Shown: positions 28,901-37,582, numbered from the stretch's first letter. The stretch: DNA of 54,706 nucleotides from JBPOFY01 sp049889815 (GCA_049889815.1 JBMHCR010000001.1:1-54706); one strand, 5' to 3'. Notes: generated from the sequence alone by a model not told the origin. Translations and numbers: made by a program.

Positions 28901-29272
28901 ATAGGGCTTGTAGCTCGGATTTCCCTCTACCTTAGTTGGGCGACCTGTTTGGGTCTCAACAATAATTGGTGTGTTGTCACGGCCGCCTGGCTGAGAAGAC
29001 GAGTAATAGGTCGGGATGCCAGGAATGACGTTTTCTGGCTGCTTCGAGTATGGCAGGATCGTCTGCTCGGGGCGACGGCAACCTGCCATGCCGAGACCGG
29101 CAAGACCAAAAGAGGCCGCCATGACCTTCATAAATTGACGACGGTTGACGCCTTCCATTTCGGCAGCACCTGCTGGAAACTCGCGCTCGACCCATTCCTT
29201 AAATGCTGGCGTTTCTGCGAGGTTGTCGAGGCTCTTCCAGTAGCGTGGACCTGAATTTTCAGAGTTATTCAT
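25901..29272 (-). CDS. actB: Alternative Complex III iron-sulphur/molybdopterin-fold subunit ActB
   Basis: A 1123-residue fusion typical of ActB. It begins with a Tat-type signal (NRRQFMKVMAASFGLAGLG near residue 45, followed by a Cys). A long molybdopterin-oxidoreductase-like domain follows, which in ACIII carries no Mo. The C-terminal ferredoxin domain has cysteine groups CTGCTACVVAC, CQHCENAPCEQVC, CVGTRYCANNC, CTYC and CQQVC, consistent with three [4Fe-4S] and one [3Fe-4S] cluster as in known ActB. It carries electrons from the quinol site to ActA/ActE. It lies 17 bases after actA. Confidence 0.97.
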   Translation of the reverse strand: MNNSENSGPRYWKSLDNLAETPAFKEWVEREFPAGAAEMEGVNRRQFMKVMAASFGLAGLGMAGCRRPEQTILPYSKQPENVIPGIPTYYSSSQPGGRDNTPIIVETQTGRPTKVEGNPSYKPYGGATSVYTQASILDLYDPDRATKSSVAPSVVRDRLAAINEAHALDNGAGLLFVAEPSTSPSRAALVSKVQKTFPEATWTEYSAIDATTSERAAKAVFGKALRALPDYSKAKRVLALDSDFVHGSEAAIGNARAFTKTRKVKDAKDAKKMSRLYSVESSLSLTGSMADHRLRLSASQMGAFIAQVGTAILEKKGVGGALLSELKKAGATLNVDSSWVAECAADLADHSGHSLIVAGEHLSESVHAIVIALNDALSAPVKYVEIAEAAAGIEKAVARLNEGDVKTLVILGGNPVYDAPVDLVFSGAMKKAAERIYFGGSANETAKHASLFIAASHYLESWSDGRTFDGMIVPVQPMIEPLFPTFNELEVLARLAGEESTDAYAIVQKTFKALGGSDFNKFLSDGLLSGSEYKAASVKADPATVAAVLDQEALKAYELSASQLEVRYAASSHAGDGRYANNGWLMECPDPITKLTWDNAILISPRLAKELEEQQGIQIFPTKKPMNKDSEFFEGAKGTLQTNKAEFKRGKEQGVVAELTVNGRKLSAPIHIVPGMANYTIVLPLGMGRTEVGRVGEGVGFNAYAVRSSDALTCALGASLSLSEAKHELANTQEHWSMEGRAIVREANADYYAKHPDFANKMGVESHAPANYGKDAGKSLQEKSTGQYRGNSAYEHPSFADPAPNVKVWKGNEDKFPHVQQWGMAIDMNSCTGCTACVVACQSENNIPIVGKDQVLRGREMHWMRIDRYFAAEKYDQEEVPEDVQVSFMGVMCQHCENAPCEQVCPVNATVHDSQGLNTMAYNRCVGTRYCANNCPYKVRRFNFFDWNKRKIGEFYKGPLGPVDEPELHKMQANPNVTIRMRGVMEKCTYCTQRIEAAKIDQKRIAGGSDNIKIKDGAIKTACQQVCPTDAITFGDISDANTEVSKMKASDRDYSVLGYLNIRPRTTYLARLRNPNPKMPDAYKKPYAYAQYKDRYGSKPASDAYGEKANDDHSHAKAAEHAH

Positions 29273-29289
29273 TGCTCAAATAAAATCGA

Positions 29290-29943
<654 letters not shown>

Positions 29944-29976
29944 TGCTATATGTGTTTTAAATTCTTGCGCCGCACA

Positions 29977-30186
29977 TTAAGCCAAATCAATTGACTTGCG
30001 GGCGACTGCCCCTTTCGCAGGTCGTGCACGGAGTCCTCCGCTCGCATTTCGCCCAGCTGTAGCTGTCTTTTTCAAGGTGGATTCCGCATTCGCAGAGCCG
30101 CCGAACGCAAACGCAGCAGCTATTGCTACACCCGTTCGTTTAAAGAATCCCTTACGAGAAGTTTTGGTAAAAGTTCCGTTGTCCAT
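29977..30186 (-). CDS. Small Tat-signal protein at the head of the act operon
   Basis: A 69-residue protein from MDNGTFTKTS. The N-terminal SRKGFFKRTGVAIAAAFAFG has the shape of a Tat-type signal (S-R-K-x-F-F-K, one Arg of the pair replaced by Lys), with likely cleavage after SANA. The mature part of about 35 residues is Lys/Arg/Ala/Gly-rich. Similar short Tat-signal proteins accompany some formate dehydrogenase and other exported redox-enzyme operons. The function is unknown. A longer frame starting at 30318 adds a non-homologous-looking N-terminus, so I prefer the internal start. Confidence 0.55.
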   Translation of the reverse strand: MDNGTFTKTSRKGFFKRTGVAIAAAFAFGGSANAESTLKKTATAGRNASGGLRARPAKGAVARKSIDLA

Positions 30187-30411
30187 CGGTTTTAAAGGCG
30201 CTGATAAAAGGCCCGCAAAATGCCTTGGCAACCGTTTTTTAACCACAAACTCAAAAATGAAAAGGACAGGATTAAATTTGGTCGGCGACGTGATCACTGT
30301 CATACAAGGAAGATTCAAGCTTTAGATCCAATTTACAAAAAAAACTCACTTTCAATATTGGTTCTAATAAGCGCCATTAATTAGCAGCCCCAATAAGACC
30401 TATGAATTTAG

Positions 30412-32415
30412 CTAATCTTCTAGACCGAGTATCGACGACTCAGGAAATCTCAATGCCCGCGCCGTGACCAAAAAACTAGAGATCAACATGATGGCTGCGG
30501 CCGCAACTGGATGAAGCAGCCCAATTGCCGCGAGCGCCATCCCGATCACATTGTAGCTCGCCGCATAGACTAAGTTTCCTCGCAAGCGCCTAACAATGCC
30601 ACGAGACAGTTCGATCGCCGCAGGCAAGACTTTTATCTGATCACTCGTGAGCTGTCCAGTCGCGGCAGATTGCACAAATCTGGCACCCGACCCCATAGCG
30701 ATCGACGCACTGGCATGACGCATAGCTGCGGCATCATTCACGCCATCTCCGACGACCAGTGGAGCTTCACCAATTTGTCGGGATTGCTCAACACGCTCCG
30801 CTTTTTCACTCGCGGCGAGACCTGCCTGCAAGTTTACCCAATCAGGTAAGTCAAAGCGCGGCTCGGGATCTCCCGTTAAAACTGTCGCACGTATGCGTTG
30901 GTTCTTCCATTGCTTCCACAGGGAGTCCACTCCCTCACGAGGAAGCTCACGCATTGCAAATACCGCAACAGGAAAGCCATCAAGGGTAGCTACCGTACGC
31001 TTTGCCTCTTTTTCCAACAGATGATTGATCAATTCCAGATAACGATCGCTGAACTCAGCATCTACAAGACTCGGCTCACCTATACAAATCCGCCACGTAC
31101 GACCACTGACCTCAGCTTGCGCGCTCACACCTTGCCCGGGCAGAAGCTCTATATCGCGAACACCGCCCGGGCTTTCACTCGGCAACCACCGCAATAGCGC
31201 GCGTGCGATCGGATGCGGCACGCGGTCCTGCACCCTTCGAATAGTCGCCAAGAGCTCTCCCTGCTCGTCTTCAAATTCCCTAGCGATGACCTGCTCCGTC
31301 ACCCGCATATCTGCCTCACTCAAAGTGCCGGTCTTGTCAAAAAACACATGCTGCGTACGTGCCAACACATCAATAAGCGAACCATTGCGACTTACCAAAC
31401 CCATCTGCGCGAGTCGATATAAGCCCTGCCAAATTGCGACCGGTGTTGCGAGACCCATGGCACACGGACAAGCGACCAACAACACCGCCATACTGTTAAA
31501 AATCGCTTCAACCCATCCATCCGCAAATATCCAATAGACTGCAGTCAGTAAACTCACCACAGCAACGAGCGGCAGAAACCATCGCATCAGACGATTCGCC
31601 TGCAATTGCATCTCCGACGGTTCCCCCACCACCGATTCCACAGTATCCAAAATCTGATCCAGCTCACGCGCACCCTTTGTAGCCTCCACCTCAAGTTCAA
31701 ACACGCCATCTACCGACCAGGTCCCCGCCCTTACACGGTCCCCAACACGCCGCACGACAGGGAGCGGCTCTCCGGTCAGAGCAATCTCCCGTACATAACC
31801 ATGCCCCGAAACCAGCAAACCATCCACCGTGAACGGCTCGCCCGGATACACACGCACCCGCGCGCGCCGCTCAACTCCTGCGACATCTACTTGCTCAACG
31901 GCTCCGTCGTCGTTGACGATAGTTGCAAAATTATACTCCTCACGTAGACGATCACTTTCGAGAGCTAAGCGAGTCCGCGAGCGCTCGCTCAACATCCGAC
32001 CGACCGTGTAGATCGCAATCACGATTGAGACGACTTCGTAATACACGCCCCCCTCGCCCGTAAGGCTACTTGCAAGCGAACCGATGAAGGCGCCTATCAA
32101 ACTCAAAGTAAACAAACCTTCGATGGAAAGCCTACGCGTCCGCAGCATCCCAAAAGTCGATCGAAACAACGGCCCCCCGAGAAACAGCATCACAATCACA
32201 GCTGAAAAGATTAACCCGCCGTGCAGCACCCAATAGGCAGTCGAGGCAAATAGCGGGGGCGTCATATTCACCGCCAGCGAAAATACCATTCCCTGCCCCG
32301 CAAATACACCTGCGATTGCAATCCGCAACCACGAGCGCGCCAACTGCTGATCCAAAGCATCGCACGACTGGTCGTCCGTCGTACAAACGACCGTGCGTGT
32401 TGAATTAGAAGCCAT
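30412..32415 (-). CDS. CcoI/FixI-like heavy-metal P-type ATPase
   Basis: A 667-residue P1B-type ATPase. Visible motifs are TGEPLP (actuator), ACPCAMGLATP (the membrane CPC metal site of Cu+ pumps), DKTGTLS (phosphorylated Asp) and GDGVNDAAAM. Eight hydrophobic helices are apparent. There is no N-terminal heavy-metal-binding domain with CxxC; the N-terminus only has two isolated cysteines. Next to the act-cco cluster, a role in loading copper into the cbb3 oxidase (CcoI/FixI) is likely. A general copper exporter (CopA) is the alternative. It ends 225 bases upstream of the small Tat-signal gene, so it is probably transcribed separately. Confidence 0.88.
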   Translation of the reverse strand: MASNSTRTVVCTTDDQSCDALDQQLARSWLRIAIAGVFAGQGMVFSLAVNMTPPLFASTAYWVLHGGLIFSAVIVMLFLGGPLFRSTFGMLRTRRLSIEGLFTLSLIGAFIGSLASSLTGEGGVYYEVVSIVIAIYTVGRMLSERSRTRLALESDRLREEYNFATIVNDDGAVEQVDVAGVERRARVRVYPGEPFTVDGLLVSGHGYVREIALTGEPLPVVRRVGDRVRAGTWSVDGVFELEVEATKGARELDQILDTVESVVGEPSEMQLQANRLMRWFLPLVAVVSLLTAVYWIFADGWVEAIFNSMAVLLVACPCAMGLATPVAIWQGLYRLAQMGLVSRNGSLIDVLARTQHVFFDKTGTLSEADMRVTEQVIAREFEDEQGELLATIRRVQDRVPHPIARALLRWLPSESPGGVRDIELLPGQGVSAQAEVSGRTWRICIGEPSLVDAEFSDRYLELINHLLEKEAKRTVATLDGFPVAVFAMRELPREGVDSLWKQWKNQRIRATVLTGDPEPRFDLPDWVNLQAGLAASEKAERVEQSRQIGEAPLVVGDGVNDAAAMRHASASIAMGSGARFVQSAATGQLTSDQIKVLPAAIELSRGIVRRLRGNLVYAASYNVIGMALAAIGLLHPVAAAAIMLISSFLVTARALRFPESSILGLED

Positions 32416-32436
32416 TTTATGATTAAGATAGTATGA

Positions 32437-32506
32437 TTTTTGACAGAATGATCAAAAGAGCATCGGTTGCGTCATCATTATTCTGTCAAAAAGTATTCTG
32501 TCAAAA
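32437..32506. repeat. Cluster of TTCTGTCAAAA repeats (one inverted, two direct)
   Basis: TTTTTGACAGAAT (32437-32449) is the exact reverse complement of ATTCTGTCAAAAA (32480-32492), and the same word ATTCTGTCAAAA returns at 32495-32506. The cluster fills the gap between the divergent P-type ATPase gene and the small membrane-protein gene. It could be an operator shared by both, or copies of a dispersed intergenic repeat. Confidence 0.75.
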
Positions 32507-32519
32507 TCCCAGCCAGATC

Positions 32520-32966
32520 ATGCAAGGTAAATACGTAGCACTCATCTTATTCATTCTGACCGGCGTCGTGGGCGGTATGTTTATTGTCCTCGGCCCCAAG
32601 GCTACCGAACGCTCCCCGGGTGTCGTTCACCTAGGCATTCGCTACTCAGACGAAATGACCATTGCCTTCACTCACTACCCAAAAGGCGGCCCAGGAGCGA
32701 CCATTGAGTTCGTCGCTCCCGATGGCAGCATCGCATTCACCTTTAAAAACCTGAAGGTCGGCCGTAATCTCATGCCACTCGAAGGTGTCCCCAATGGGCC
32801 CTACACCGCGCGACTCTCTGCCCCTGACTACCAACCCGTCGCGCTACCCGTGGTCGTCGAAGGTCGTATGATCAATCCGCCCAAGAACGCCGAACTACCA
32901 GCAGGCACCCACGCCGACTACAATCTAATCGGCGTGCGCTTTGAAAAGGTGGCGATTTCAAATTAA
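32520..32966 (+). CDS. Hypothetical membrane-anchored protein with beta-sandwich-like domain
   Basis: I do not recognise a family. From the ATG at 32520 it has 148 residues. An upstream start at 32433 would translate through the TTCTGTCAAAA repeats, so I reject it. One N-terminal helix (YVALILFILTGVVGGMFIVLG) is followed by an extracytoplasmic region with alternating hydrophobic strands. That region contains GATIEFVAPDGSIAFTFKNL and VPNGPYTARLSAPDYQPVAL, like a carboxypeptidase-regulatory or transthyretin-type fold. It is divergent from the ATPase and convergent with uvrB (three bases between stops). Confidence 0.65.
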   Translation: MQGKYVALILFILTGVVGGMFIVLGPKATERSPGVVHLGIRYSDEMTIAFTHYPKGGPGATIEFVAPDGSIAFTFKNLKVGRNLMPLEGVPNGPYTARLSAPDYQPVALPVVVEGRMINPPKNAELPAGTHADYNLIGVRFEKVAISN

Positions 32967-32969
32967 CCC

Positions 32970-35030
32970 CTAGCGACGCTTTCTCGGCAGTCCTTTGGCA
33001 TTGTAGACCGCTTTGCGTTTCTTCTTCGGCTTCGCTTTCGCCCCACCCGATGTACCGCCGCCATGCTTGCCACTCTGTAAGGTCTCGATCTGATCCCGAA
33101 TCATGGCGGCCTTTTCGAACTGCAACTGACGTGCAGCCTCGAGCATCTCTTCTTCCATCTCGGCAATCACATCCACGATATCACGATCTGCATCTTCAGC
33201 TGCTATCAAATCATGTGCATCCGGTTCGTCGTAGCGCTTTCCGGGCGCCTGCAGACTTTCATCAATTCCACGCTGCACACTTTTCGGAATGATCCCGTGC
33301 TCATGATTATATGCTAACTGCTTCTCGCGGCGATACTGAGTGGTTTCTAAGGTCTTTTGAATCGATCCGGTGATGACATCCGCATACAGTAAAACACGCC
33401 CCCTCTCATGACGCGCGGCACGCCCCGCGGTTTGAATTAAGCTCGTCGCACTTCGGAGGAAACCTTCCTTATCTGCATCCAGAATCGCAACCAGTGCAAC
33501 TTCAGGAAGATCCAGGCCCTCACGCAAAAGGTTTACACCAATTAAGACATCAAAGTCTCCCTTCCGCAGACGGCGCAAGATCTCAACACGCTCGATCGCA
33601 TCGATATCAGAGTGCAAGTACTCAACCTTCAGACCTGCTTCGCGCACGAAGTCAGCGAGGTCTTCCGACATGCGTTTGGTAAGCGTGGTAATCAAGGTTC
33701 GTTCATTATCTGCAGCAGCTTTGCGCACCTCGCCGATCACATCTTCAACCTGCCCCTTAATCGGGCGAATCTCCATCTCAGGATCCACAAGTCCGGTCGG
33801 TCGAATCACTTGCTCAGCAACAATCTCGGAAACATTTATTTCGTGATCCGCTGGAGTCGCGGACACATAGACGGTCTGCCCCGCAATCGCTTCAAACTCC
33901 TCCAGCTTTTGCGGGCGATTATCCAACGCCGACGGCAAGCGGAAACCGTACTCAACAAGACGTTCCTTCCGCGCGCGATCGCCATTATACATCGCACGAA
34001 TCTGCGGTAAAGTAACATGACTTTCGTCGATAAAAACCATGAAATCATCAGGAAAGAAATCGATCAAACAAAACGGGCGATCGCCCGCCTTCCGCCCTGA
34101 GAGGTAACGCGAATAATTTTCGATTCCGGTGCAGAACCCCATCTCTTGCAGCAGTTCAATATCATACTCCGTACGCATCTTAATACGCTGCGCTTCGATC
34201 AGCTTATTCTCTTTCTCAAAGTACGCCACTCGCTCTTCAAGTTCTTGACGAATCCCTCCAATCGCCGACTCGATCTTATCTTTTGGCGTTACGTATTGGG
34301 TAGCTGGATACAGATTAAACATCTGCAACACTTCACCTGTGTTTCCTGTTAAGGGATCCAACTCACGAATACTTTCCAGCTCTTCGCCCCAGAACTCAAC
34401 ACGTATGGCGCTCTCCATATAGGCTGGATAAATATCGACTACGTCGCCCCGCACACGAAAGGTGCCGCGCTTGAAGTCGACATCATTGCGATTGTATAAG
34501 ATCGTTACCAAGTTCTCCAAAAATGCATCACGAGAAATCTCCATGCCTGCTTCAAGCGGCATCATCATCTCCTTAAAATCCTCGGGAGAACCCAGACCAT
34601 AAATACAAGAAACAGAGGCGATCACAATCACGTCGCGCCGACTGATCAGGGACGAGGACGCAGCTATACGCAGCCGTTCGATCTCTTCATTGATTGAGGA
34701 ATCCTTCTCGATGTAGGTATCAGTCGTCGGGATATAAGCTTCGGGCTGATAATAATCGTAATAGCTCACAAAGTACTCGACCGCATTTTCTGGGAAGAAG
34801 GCCTTGAACTCAGAGTATAGCTGCGCAGCGAGTGTCTTATTGTGCGATATAATGAGCGCGGGACGCTGCGTCTCCTGGATCACATTCGCCATAGAAAAAG
34901 TCTTACCCGACCCCGTAACACCAAGTAGTGTCTGGTAACGATTACCTGCCTGCAAAGAGTCCACCAAGGCTTTAACAGCCGTTGGTTGATCTCCCTGAGG
35001 AGCATAATCACTGTTGAGTTTAAAGTCCAC
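32970..35030 (-). CDS. uvrB: Excinuclease ABC subunit B
   Basis: A 686-residue DNA helicase-like damage-verification subunit of nucleotide excision repair. Walker A is GVTGSGKTFSMANV near residue 40. The beta-hairpin region YYDYYQPEAYIPTTDTYIEK, helicase motif VFIDESHVTLPQ and motif TAGRAARH are all present. The C-terminal UVR domain (EEEMLEAARQLQFEKAAMIR) binds UvrC. A basic 30-residue tail (KPKKKRK...GLPRKRR) extends past the UVR domain. The length is standard. It forms the uvrABC system with genes outside the window. Confidence 0.98.
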   Translation of the reverse strand: MDFKLNSDYAPQGDQPTAVKALVDSLQAGNRYQTLLGVTGSGKTFSMANVIQETQRPALIISHNKTLAAQLYSEFKAFFPENAVEYFVSYYDYYQPEAYIPTTDTYIEKDSSINEEIERLRIAASSSLISRRDVIVIASVSCIYGLGSPEDFKEMMMPLEAGMEISRDAFLENLVTILYNRNDVDFKRGTFRVRGDVVDIYPAYMESAIRVEFWGEELESIRELDPLTGNTGEVLQMFNLYPATQYVTPKDKIESAIGGIRQELEERVAYFEKENKLIEAQRIKMRTEYDIELLQEMGFCTGIENYSRYLSGRKAGDRPFCLIDFFPDDFMVFIDESHVTLPQIRAMYNGDRARKERLVEYGFRLPSALDNRPQKLEEFEAIAGQTVYVSATPADHEINVSEIVAEQVIRPTGLVDPEMEIRPIKGQVEDVIGEVRKAAADNERTLITTLTKRMSEDLADFVREAGLKVEYLHSDIDAIERVEILRRLRKGDFDVLIGVNLLREGLDLPEVALVAILDADKEGFLRSATSLIQTAGRAARHERGRVLLYADVITGSIQKTLETTQYRREKQLAYNHEHGIIPKSVQRGIDESLQAPGKRYDEPDAHDLIAAEDADRDIVDVIAEMEEEMLEAARQLQFEKAAMIRDQIETLQSGKHGGGTSGGAKAKPKKKRKAVYNAKGLPRKRR

Positions 35031-35086
35031 GGCGTGAGAGAAAGCGATGATGTGATTTTTCGCAAGCGCCCATCAGATAGATATCG

Positions 35087-35157
35087 CCCGCCAAGCTACG
35101 TGAAGCCTCGCGAGGGGCGTGTTAAACACTTCGCGAGGCTTGGCGCAACTTAGCGGG
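35087..35157. repeat. 71-base palindromic element
   Basis: A long imperfect inverted repeat of two 27-base arms. The inner 11 bases are perfect (AAGCCTCGCGA with TCGCGAGGCTT) and the outer CCCGC/GCGGG ends also pair. The 17-base loop holds a small palindrome (GTGTTAAACAC, 35119-35129). It sits in the 192-base gap upstream of uvrB and of the DCC gene. It resembles a REP/MITE-like intergenic repeat more than a terminator, since no T run follows. Confidence 0.75.
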
Positions 35158-35222
35158 ATAAATCATTGTCTGTTTGAGTATCGAATTGGACAAAACCGGT
35201 TAAACATACATGCTCTCCAGGT

Positions 35223-35615
35223 ATGGATCGGGTTCTCTTCTACGATGGCGACTGCGGGATCTGCACACGTTCAGTGCGATTTCTGCTTAAGCGCGACGTG
35301 CATCAGCGTCTGCGCTTTGCACCTTTGCAAGGCACAACCGCTCAATCCTTACTGCCGGAGGGTCTACGCAAAGAGTTGTCCACCGCTGTGTATCGACGTA
35401 AAGAAGGTGAAATCCATCTACGCTCGAGCGCGGTTTTCCACGCACTCATCGATAGCGGTAGCTGGTGGCGGATACCTGCCAAAGTCGCTCTACACATCCC
35501 GACCCGACTCCGCAACGCCTGCTACGATTGGGTCGCCTGCAATCGCGAGCGTCTCTCCCCGAGGGGCGCGTGCGAGCTCCCCACTCACTCCGAGCGTTCG
35601 CAACTCCTGCCGTAG
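35223..35615 (+). CDS. DCC-family thiol-disulfide oxidoreductase-like protein (DUF393)
   Basis: A 130-residue protein. The N-terminus VLFYDGDCGICTRSVRFLLK carries the DCC-family signature (D-G-x-C-x-x-C) expected of a thioredoxin-like fold. The middle matches the family too (RFAPLQG, SSAVFHALIDSG), with a C-terminal helix that includes RLRNACYDWVACNR. Family members are predicted redox proteins of unknown substrate. It is a lone plus-strand gene, convergent with the FKBP gene 53 bases away. Confidence 0.88.
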   Translation: MDRVLFYDGDCGICTRSVRFLLKRDVHQRLRFAPLQGTTAQSLLPEGLRKELSTAVYRRKEGEIHLRSSAVFHALIDSGSWWRIPAKVALHIPTRLRNACYDWVACNRERLSPRGACELPTHSERSQLLP

Positions 35616-35668
35616 GAGAGGATTTACCCCTCGACCTTTCGAAAATTAGCACCGCCCAAGATACGATC

Positions 35669-36424
35669 CTACTTGCCGATCTTCAGGAGCTCTACGTCAA
35701 AGACCAAGGTGCCTGCCGGCGCACCCCCTTGCGGGTTATCACCATAGGCTAGCTTTGCCGGAATCCAGAAGCGACGCTTCTCGCCGACGACCATCAGCTG
35801 CACCCCTTCGGTCCAACCAGGGATCACTTGAAACAAGCCAAAGCTTGCCGGCTGACCCCGCATGACCGAGCTATCAAAAAGCTGCCCATCTGTCGTCCAA
35901 CCACTGTAGTGCACCGTCACCATATCATCCTTCTTCGGATGCACATCACCGGAGCCAGCGCTCAACACACGCGACGCCAAACCACTTTCGCGCACAGCGG
36001 CATCTGCAGGCACTTCCGCAACATCCTTTGGTGTCTGCGGTGGCTCAGGTGCCTTTTCCACAGAGATCAGCTCCACATCAAAAACCAACAGACCACCCGG
36101 ACGACCACCGCCCGGATTTTCACCGTAGGCCAAATCCGCGGGTATCCAGAAACGGCGCTTTTCACCGATCGACATCAACTGCAGCCCTTCAGTCCAACCG
36201 CGAATCACACGGTTGAGCGGGAAACTGGTCGGCTCGCCACGCTTCACCGAACTATCGAACATTTGGCCGTCCGTCGTCCAACCACTGTAGTGAACGGTCA
36301 CTGTATCAGCCGCAGCAGGGTTGTCCTCACCGGAGCCTACTTCCAGCACTTTGGAAGCGAGACCGCTCGCGGTTACTTCTGCATCCGCTGGTACGGCGCT
36401 CACATCTTTTGGCGTTTCTAACAT
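35669..36424 (-). CDS. Tandem FKBP-type peptidyl-prolyl isomerase
   Basis: A 251-residue protein made of two FKBP domains (about 1-125 and 130-251) that are clearly repeats of each other. Each has the VTVHYSGWTTDGQ(M/L)FDSS strand, an (R/P)GWTEG(L/V)QLM helix and the GEKRRFWIPA(D/K)LAYG(E/D)NP loop. These cover the aromatic active-site positions of FKBPs. No signal peptide is visible, so a cytoplasmic foldase or chaperone is suggested, unlike many bacterial two-domain FKBPs that are exported. Each domain is preceded by the same linker-like TPKDV(S/A)xVPADA, which points to a recent internal duplication. Confidence 0.95.
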   Translation of the reverse strand: MLETPKDVSAVPADAEVTASGLASKVLEVGSGEDNPAAADTVTVHYSGWTTDGQMFDSSVKRGEPTSFPLNRVIRGWTEGLQLMSIGEKRRFWIPADLAYGENPGGGRPGGLLVFDVELISVEKAPEPPQTPKDVAEVPADAAVRESGLASRVLSAGSGDVHPKKDDMVTVHYSGWTTDGQLFDSSVMRGQPASFGLFQVIPGWTEGVQLMVVGEKRRFWIPAKLAYGDNPQGGAPAGTLVFDVELLKIGK

Positions 36425-36477
36425 AGACCAAGGTATCGACGAAGACCGCCAGAAGGGTCAACGGAAAAGATAGAACT

Positions 36478-36545
36478 CGTCTTACTCTTAATCCTAATCT
36501 TACTCTTAATTCATAAGGTAAGCGATTAAAAGTAGGATTAAGACG
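36478..36545. repeat. Inverted/direct repeat upstream of the amidohydrolase gene
   Basis: CGTCTTACTCTTAATCCTA (36478-36496) and TAGGATTAAGACG (36533-36545) pair except for a six-base CTCTTA insertion in the left arm. CTTACTCTTAAT is also directly repeated. The right arm ends three bases before the start codon, so the hairpin could cover the translation start. Confidence 0.55.
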
Positions 36546-36547
36546 AC

Positions 36548-37441
36548 GTGAAACACGATGGAATCATAGACTGCCACACGCACTGCTACCCCCCTGACGC
36601 AGTGGCAGACCCACGCACTTGGGCGGAAACGCGTGGCGAGCTGCATTGGGCAGAATTGGTCGCGCCGATTGGCAAAAAATCGATACAGGACTGGAGCACT
36701 CCCGAATCAATGCTCACGGAAATGGATACCAACGGTGTCGAAAAGGCCGTCATGCTGGGCTGGTATTGGCAAACCGAATCCACCTGCCGCTGGCACACTG
36801 AAAAGATCGCCGACTGGGTGCAAACCGCACCCGACCGCTTCATCGGCTTTGCCTCGATCTATCCAAATGAATCCGTCATCGATCAACTCGAAGCTGCCAA
36901 ATCGCTCGGGCTGTCTGGCGTCGGCGAGCTACACAGTGGCGTACAACAATTTGTAGGAGACAGTCAGTCTTGGGCCGCGCTGGCCGACTGGTGTGTGGCG
37001 AATGGCTGGCCGATCCAACTCCACGCCACAAAAGCAGACGGCGATGACCATCCCGCGAGCGTAGCAACGCCACACGCGGACTTCATTGCAAAAGCCAAGG
37101 CGCACCCCGACCTGAAAATGATCCTCGCACACTGGGGCGGCGGACTCGCGCTTCGCGAGAGTGATCCACAACTCCGCGAGACACTGAAAAACGTTTACTA
37201 CGACACCGCAGCCAGCCCCCTGCTCTATGATTCATCCATCTTCCGAAAAGTCATCGATGTCGTGGGCATTCATAAAATTTTATACGGCTCGGACTACCCG
37301 CTACGCGTTTATCCTCGGAAACAAAAGCAAGCGCGTATGCAGGATTTTTTGAATACGATTTGCCACGAGGCAGAGCTTACTGATCACGAGCAAAAAGCTA
37401 TCTTGAGTGAGAACTACGCTCAACGAATCCATTCAGATTAA
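36548..37441 (+). CDS. Amidohydrolase family 2 (TIM-barrel metal-dependent hydrolase)
   Basis: A 297-residue protein starting with GTG. The metal site is visible: HTH in IIDCHTHCYPP, a further histidine in WPIQLHATKA, another in ILAHWGGG, and the aspartate in YGSDYPLR. This is the ACMS-decarboxylase-like amidohydrolase 2 family (PF04909-type), whose members hydrolyse or decarboxylate diverse cyclic substrates. No neighbour points to a pathway. A repeat just upstream may affect expression. Confidence 0.88.
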   Translation: MKHDGIIDCHTHCYPPDAVADPRTWAETRGELHWAELVAPIGKKSIQDWSTPESMLTEMDTNGVEKAVMLGWYWQTESTCRWHTEKIADWVQTAPDRFIGFASIYPNESVIDQLEAAKSLGLSGVGELHSGVQQFVGDSQSWAALADWCVANGWPIQLHATKADGDDHPASVATPHADFIAKAKAHPDLKMILAHWGGGLALRESDPQLRETLKNVYYDTAASPLLYDSSIFRKVIDVVGIHKILYGSDYPLRVYPRKQKQARMQDFLNTICHEAELTDHEQKAILSENYAQRIHSD

Positions 37442-37582
37442 CCACGAAGGACACGGAGAACACGAAGTAGACTACGAGCGACTTCTATCTAGACGTTTTC
37501 GTCCGAAGGTACTTTTCCACTACGAGAACTTTCGAATACTTAGATTAAACAATGGAGTTTAACCTCCGTGACCTCTGTGGTT
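37440..37582. repeat. Intergenic element bounded by inverted AACCAC...CACGGAG repeats
   Basis: AACCACGAAGGACACGGAG (37440-37458) and, inverted, CTCCGTGACCTCTGTGGTT (37564-37582) match at 16 of 19 positions. The left copy starts inside the amidohydrolase stop codon. Words like this occur widely between genes in Verrucomicrobiota and Planctomycetota as far as I recall. Nothing in between looks like a gene. Confidence 0.65.
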
